Source of the DNA: Oceanispirochaeta sp963676905
GTDB lineage: Bacteria > Spirochaetota > Spirochaetia > DSM-2461
DNA: 64,000 bases
Direction: 5' to 3'
Assembly (NCBI GenBank): GCA_963676905.2
Contig: CAXXVE010000001.1
Span: 1,550,001-1,614,000 of the forward strand
A model generated the notes under the pieces. That model had not been told where the DNA came from. It saw only the letters and a list, made by a program, of their open reading frames with translations, and did no database searches. The first letter of the stretch is position 1. Every line of letters begins with the position of its first letter. The translations under genes were made by a program, and so were the position numbers. This document shows positions 59,914-64,000 of the stretch, piece by piece.

Positions 59914-62175
59914 GTGAAAAACTGTTTTAGAAATGATGCCAGGCAGAAGGTAACCGGAACGGCCCGCTTTGCAGATGATCTCTCTTTTCCCGGAATGGTT
60001 CATGCCGTTCCCGTATACTGCGATTATGTCCATGCCAGGATTACCGCTCTCCTTATCGAGGAGGCCCGGAATATGCCGGGGGTTCTGGCTGTTTATACAT
60101 GGAAGGATGTGCCCGGCGCCCTCTGCACGGGACAGATCCATGCGGACTATCCCATATTTGTAAAGGACAGGATCAGGAGCGGCGGTGATGTCGTGGCACT
60201 TGTCGTCGCGGACTCAAGAGCCCAGGCTCTGGCCGCCGCCGGGAAGGTCCGGGTTGAAGCTGAACCCCTCCCCCTGATACTCGATACAGAAGAGGCCCTG
60301 AAGCCTGAATCGGTGATTATCCCCGAAGGGCGTCCCGGTAATATTGTAAACCATCACAAGGTCAGGAAGGGAGATCCCGATGCCAGAATGGAAGAGTCTG
60401 AGCTTGTCATTGAGGAGTTCTTCGAGACGCCTCTTGTGGAGCATGCCTATCTTGAGCCTGAATGCGGAATCTCCGTTCCCAGGGAGGACGGCGCTCTGGA
60501 AATCTACGGTTCTGTTCAGCACCCTTTCAGCACAAGGCGTTTTATATCGGCCTATCTGGCAAGGCCTCTTGCCTCTATCATTGTTCATGCCCACGCTGTC
60601 GGCGGAAGCTTCGGCGGTAAAGATGATACGGCTTCTGTTGTCTGTGCCCGGGCGGCACTGGCGTCTATTGACCTCGGGCGTCCTGTGAAGCTGCTCTATG
60701 ACCGCCCCTGGTCGATGCGGGAGAGCTATAAGAGAAATCCCTACAAAATGTGGTACCGGGCGGGCTTTACAAAGGAAGGCAGGCTTCATTCGGTTATAAG
60801 CCGGACCCTTTCGGATTCAGGGGCCTATACCTCCACGACACCCTGGTCCACCTGGCGCTCCGCTGTTCAGAATGTTGGCCCCTATGAGCTTGATGATATC
60901 CGGGCCGATGTTTACGGTGTGGCGACAAACAACCTCTTTACCGGAGCCATGAGGGGATTCGGTTCACCCCAGACAAATTTCGCCTTCGAACAGATAATGG
61001 ATATGGCAGCTGAAAAGCTGGGAATCGATCCTCTTGAAATCAGACGGATCAATGCTGTGAAAGATGGGAGCGAGACCATTACGGGACAGCTCCTTGATGA
61101 TCATAAAGTAAGTCTTGTCGAGGTCCTTGAGAGGACTGCCGAAACCATCGGCTATGAAGAGAAGAAAGAGAAAAACAGCCGGGGTGTTCCCGGAGCCGAT
61201 GGAAAACTCTACGGCATAGGTATGGCCTGCTCCTATAGAGGATGCAGCCTGGGTGCCGAAGGAATGGACTTCTGCTGCGCAACGGTGAATGTTCAGTTTG
61301 ACGGGTCCGTACTTATGGATGTCTCAGTTTTTGAGAACGGACAGGGGGCTCCCAGTGCGATGATGATTCTGGCCTCTGAAATGCTTGGTATTCCAGTGGA
61401 GAAGATTCACTACAATGCCTCTTCCACAGCCACCATTCCCGACGGCGGAACAACTGTTGCCTCCAGGGGAACCATGGTCGGCGGGGGCGCTCTGAAGGAT
61501 GCTGTTGATCAGCTGAAAAAGATAATCAGGGAGACTCTGAAAAGTGATTTAGTGGATGGTGATGAGGATATTGAATTCAGGGATGACAGGATCTGGGGCA
61601 GCCGCGGACGTTCTCTCAGCTGGCAGGAAGCGGGAAAGAAAATGTACCTTGCAAGGGTTTACCCCTTCGCTCTTGGAACTTTTCAGGCTCCTCCTGTTAC
61701 CTGGGATGAGGAGACAGGGCAGGGTGATGCATACTTCTCCTATGTCTACAGCGCCCAGGCGGTGGAACTTGAAATCGATCCTTCAAACGGGGTCTGCAAA
61801 ATCCTGAACATCGCGGCTTCCCATGATATCGGCAGGGCTGTGAATCCTCCCATGGTGATCGGCCAGATTCAGGGAGGGATAGTCCAGGGGGCCGGGATGG
61901 CTCTGAGTGAGAAGTTCCTTGTGGATGATGAAGGCCGGGCCCTGTCTCTGAATTTTTCCAAGTATAAAATACCCCGGTCCACGGACCTGCCGGATATAGA
62001 AACGAATATTGTTGAAAACTTTGATCCCCTCTCACCCATGGGTGTAAAGGGAATCGGTGAGCCGGCTCTGGAGATTATTGCTCCGGCCATAGCCAATGCA
62101 GTGGCTGCCGCGGCGGGGCGGCATCTGAACTCCCTGCCTCTGGATATTAAATCCCTGTTTAAAGAGACACTATGA
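59914..62175 (+). CDS. Molybdenum hydroxylase large subunit (xanthine dehydrogenase/aldehyde oxidase family)
   Basis: About 753 residues, starting at GTG 59914 with AGGA 7 nt upstream (a TTG at 59887 is the alternative). N-terminal KVTGTARFADDL, then the cofactor-binding GGSFGGKDD, GAMRGFGSPQTNFAFE and the catalytic Glu in KGIGEPALE. The family hydroxylates purines, pyrimidines or aldehydes at a molybdopterin centre. The substrate is not readable. The [2Fe-2S] subunit gene follows with a 4-nt overlap, and no FAD-subunit gene is adjacent. Confidence 0.92.
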   Translation: MKNCFRNDARQKVTGTARFADDLSFPGMVHAVPVYCDYVHARITALLIEEARNMPGVLAVYTWKDVPGALCTGQIHADYPIFVKDRIRSGGDVVALVVADSRAQALAAAGKVRVEAEPLPLILDTEEALKPESVIIPEGRPGNIVNHHKVRKGDPDARMEESELVIEEFFETPLVEHAYLEPECGISVPREDGALEIYGSVQHPFSTRRFISAYLARPLASIIVHAHAVGGSFGGKDDTASVVCARAALASIDLGRPVKLLYDRPWSMRESYKRNPYKMWYRAGFTKEGRLHSVISRTLSDSGAYTSTTPWSTWRSAVQNVGPYELDDIRADVYGVATNNLFTGAMRGFGSPQTNFAFEQIMDMAAEKLGIDPLEIRRINAVKDGSETITGQLLDDHKVSLVEVLERTAETIGYEEKKEKNSRGVPGADGKLYGIGMACSYRGCSLGAEGMDFCCATVNVQFDGSVLMDVSVFENGQGAPSAMMILASEMLGIPVEKIHYNASSTATIPDGGTTVASRGTMVGGGALKDAVDQLKKIIRETLKSDLVDGDEDIEFRDDRIWGSRGRSLSWQEAGKKMYLARVYPFALGTFQAPPVTWDEETGQGDAYFSYVYSAQAVELEIDPSNGVCKILNIAASHDIGRAVNPPMVIGQIQGGIVQGAGMALSEKFLVDDEGRALSLNFSKYKIPRSTDLPDIETNIVENFDPLSPMGVKGIGEPALEIIAPAIANAVAAAAGRHLNSLPLDIKSLFKETL

Positions 62176-62666
62176 AAAAGATAAATATAAACGGTAAAGA
62201 GTACAGCTTCACGGAGGAACAGGGGGAGATGAGTCTCCTTCTCTATCTGAGGGAGGAGCTCCGGCTGACGGGAACTAAAAACGGTTGCGGCGAGGGTACC
62301 TGCGGTGCCTGTACAGTGCTTGTGAATCACAAGGCTGTCCGCTCCTGCCGCTACAAACTGGGCCGGGCTGAGGATGCGGAAGTTTTAACAGTCGAGGGAC
62401 TTATCAGAGAGGACGGCAGCCTCCACCCCGTGCAGCAGGCTTTTATTGATGCCGGAGCCGTACAGTGCGGATTCTGTACCCCCGGTATGATCATGCAGAC
62501 TCTTGACCTGCTTCATAAGAACCCCGAGCCGGACAGGGCCATGATCCGCAAGGCCCTGAAGGGTAATCTCTGCCGCTGTACAGGCTATCAGACCATTGTG
62601 GATGCTGTTGAGCTGGCGGCAAAGATGATGATGCCCTCGGCCAAGTGCAAACCCTACGGTCAGTAG
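62172..62666 (+). CDS. [2Fe-2S] subunit of the molybdenum hydroxylase
   Basis: 164 residues. The plant-ferredoxin-type cluster motif NGCGEGTCGACTV is at about 35-50, and the second cluster domain has CGFCTPGM and CRCTGYQTI, exactly as in CoxS/XdhC-type subunits. It carries electrons from the molybdenum centre. The ATG overlaps the large-subunit stop (ATGA). The gene ends about 40 nt before the convergent ABC operon. Confidence 0.95.
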   Translation: MKKININGKEYSFTEEQGEMSLLLYLREELRLTGTKNGCGEGTCGACTVLVNHKAVRSCRYKLGRAEDAEVLTVEGLIREDGSLHPVQQAFIDAGAVQCGFCTPGMIMQTLDLLHKNPEPDRAMIRKALKGNLCRCTGYQTIVDAVELAAKMMMPSAKCKPYGQ

Positions 62667-62702
62667 AGTTTGCCTCTAGAGGGCTTTAAACAGGCATCAA
62701 GA

Positions 62703-63767
62703 CTAGAGGACCAGGCAGTCGGACAGAGACACTGCCAGATCCATCACCTCTCCGGGGCCGGGGCATACTGTTTCACGGCTCTTCACCCGGACAGTATGTC
62801 CGCCGCAGTCCAGTTCAATATAGTGAAAATCCCCTCCGTATTCGACATAGAGAACCTTCCCTGACCAGTTCAGTTCCATCAGGCTTTCTAAGCGGAGTGT
62901 TCCGGCAGCCCCGGACGGAAGATCACTTTCACTCTCCGGTTTCTCTACAAGGCGGCAGTACTCGGGTCGGAAGAAGAGCTTCTTCCCCGCTGCATCACCT
63001 TCCAGTAGCCCTGCCTTTCTGACAGCGGTGTTCAGTGCTCCGGCTTTTTCAAGATTTATAAGGTTGGCTGTGCCGAAAAAGTCCGCTGCAAATGCCCCGG
63101 ACGGACGGCGGTAGATCTCCCCGGGGCTTCCCGTCTGAACCACTTTCCCGTCTTTCATAAGTACTACCATGTCCGAGATGGCCATGGCTTCCTCCTGATC
63201 ATGGGTCACATATACCGTGGTGAGTCCTGTCTCCAGCTGTATCTCCCGAATCTGCCTCCGCAGAGTCTTCCGCAAACGGGCGTCCAGGGCGCTCAGGGGC
63301 TCATCAAGGAGGAGGAGCTCCGGCTCATAGGCAAGTGCCCTAGCCAGGGCTATCCTCTGCTTCTCTCCCCCCGAGAGTTCATCCACCCTGCGCTCTTCAA
63401 AGCCTGGAAGCTCCACCATCTCAAGAAGTTCGGCGCAGCGTTTACGGGCCTCATCCCCCCTCTTTGACATACCGTAGCAGATGTTCTTCCTTACGCTCAT
63501 ATGGGGGAAGAGGGCGTAGTCCTGGAACACCATTCCTATCTTCCTGAACCGGGGATCAAGGTCAGTAATCTCTCTGCCCCCCAGATCAATACGCCCCGAG
63601 GCGGGAGTGTAGAGCCCGGCAATGGATTTTAGAAGGCTGGTCTTGCCGCATCCGGAGGGGCCGAGCAGGGTTATAAGCTTTCCCGGAGGCAGTTCCAGGG
63701 AGCACTCCAGCATGAACTCTCCCAGAGACAGCTTCAGTTTCTCTATACTCAGGTTCATATCTTTCAT
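62703..63767 (-). CDS. ABC transporter ATP-binding protein (PotA/iron or polyamine type)
   Basis: 354 residues from the ATG at 63767, which overlaps the permease stop as TGATG; a longer in-frame ATG at 63779 lies inside the permease gene. Walker A GPSGCGKTS, Q-loop region VFQDYALFPHMS, signature LSGGEKQRIALARAL, Walker B LLLLDEPLSALDARL and switch His in YVTHDQEEAMAI. A C-terminal TOBE-type regulatory domain follows (SLMELNWSGKVLYVEY). The family energises import of polyamines, sulfate, ferric iron or sugars; the permease suggests an iron/thiamine-type importer. Confidence 0.93.
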   Translation of the reverse strand: MKDMNLSIEKLKLSLGEFMLECSLELPPGKLITLLGPSGCGKTSLLKSIAGLYTPASGRIDLGGREITDLDPRFRKIGMVFQDYALFPHMSVRKNICYGMSKRGDEARKRCAELLEMVELPGFEERRVDELSGGEKQRIALARALAYEPELLLLDEPLSALDARLRKTLRRQIREIQLETGLTTVYVTHDQEEAMAISDMVVLMKDGKVVQTGSPGEIYRRPSGAFAADFFGTANLINLEKAGALNTAVRKAGLLEGDAAGKKLFFRPEYCRLVEKPESESDLPSGAAGTLRLESLMELNWSGKVLYVEYGGDFHYIELDCGGHTVRVKSRETVCPGPGEVMDLAVSLSDCLVL

Positions 63768-64000
63768 CAGTTTTCCCATCCTTCAAAGGCGTCTATTAGA
63801 AAAAAAGCAGCCAGGCAGATCAGTATAAGCACGGTTCCCAGGGCACAGGCACTGTAGAACTTGTAGTTTCCGATCAGGTTGTAAATGGCGATGGGGATTG
63901 TCTGAATCCCCGCATCAGAGAGTATCAGTGTGGCATTGATCTCGCCCAGTGAAATGGCCATTGCAAAGGCTCCTCCGCTTATAAGCCCCGGCTTTACAAG
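63767..64000 (-). CDS. ABC permease, C-terminal end (gene continues past the right edge)
   Basis: The last 77 or so residues of a permease, read from the window edge to a TGA at 63767. GGAFAMAISLGEINATLIL is the C-terminal part of the AfuB/ThiP/CysU-type permease domain, followed by a membrane helix (ALGTVLILICLAAFFLI). It is upstream of the ATP-binding gene with a 1-nt stop/start overlap. The substrate and the rest of the operon lie outside the window. Confidence 0.85.
   Translation of the reverse strand, partial: LVKPGLISGGAFAMAISLGEINATLILSDAGIQTIPIAIYNLIGNYKFYSACALGTVLILICLAAFFLIDAFEGWEN

Noticed and set aside
1..64000. CRISPR arrays, insertion sequences, prophage or integrase genes
   Set aside because: No repeat-spacer series, transposase or integrase motifs, or terminal inverted repeats flanking genes were seen. 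The only tRNA gene has no adjacent integrase.

Overview
The window looks like chromosomal DNA of a free-living, carbohydrate-fermenting spirochaete (Spirochaetales). The basis is indirect: a eukaryote-type hexokinase like that of treponemes, several binding-protein-dependent sugar transporters, many PAS/receiver/HD-GYP signalling proteins, and a bacterial NrpR-type regulator. Coding density is high, GC content is moderate, and no insertion sequences, phage genes or CRISPR arrays were seen. Non-ATG starts with good Shine-Dalgarno (SD) sites are frequent (TTG, GTG and one apparent CTG).

Layout. 1-11.5 kb is sugar uptake and catabolism: a partial AraC regulator, a Gfo/Idh/MocA oxidoreductase, an alpha-galactosidase operon (permease-permease-binding protein-GH36), a LacI regulator divergent from it with two tandem palindromic operators between, and a second ABC sugar operon. 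11.7-19.3 kb holds tRNA-Pro(GGG), an HD-GYP protein, a U32 (TrhP-like) protein, a DUF362 protein, a lone PAS protein and DNA polymerase II. 19.5-27.3 kb holds lnt, pepD, tcdA, a TatD hydrolase, a TSUP permease, two small proteins and exonuclease I. 27.3-35.2 kb holds a two-receiver protein, an RND efflux pair, an OmpR/histidine kinase pair and an apparently unannotated structured RNA with repeated CCUCC-bearing loops. 35.2-50.6 kb is mixed: DUF445, a secreted ankyrin protein, rlmH, a membrane-anchored LuxR-type regulator, hexokinase, a receiver plus hybrid kinase, an RNase II-like enzyme, a zinc-ribbon acyltransferase, two unknown coupled genes, gpsA and a CTG-start lipoprotein. 50.7-52.7 kb is an ilvY-like/nrpR-like regulator pair. 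53.3-59 kb is an exopolysaccharide or capsule locus (GT4, Wzi-like, UDP-sugar epimerase, initiating sugar-phosphate transferase). 59-64 kb holds an SRAP protein, a two-subunit molybdenum hydroxylase and the end of an ABC transporter operon that leaves the window.

How the genes work together. The first operon would import and hydrolyse alpha-galactosides under LacI control, and the hexokinase would phosphorylate released hexose. The RND pump is flanked by signalling genes; its promoter carries a palindrome, and the neighbouring OmpR regulator has TTCACA repeats upstream that recur before the putative small RNA. IlvY (acetolactate sensing in enterics) and NrpR (2-oxoglutarate sensing in archaea) are translationally linked, which suggests joint carbon/nitrogen control of amino-acid synthesis. 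All functional statements come from reading the sequence and recalling families; no database search was run.
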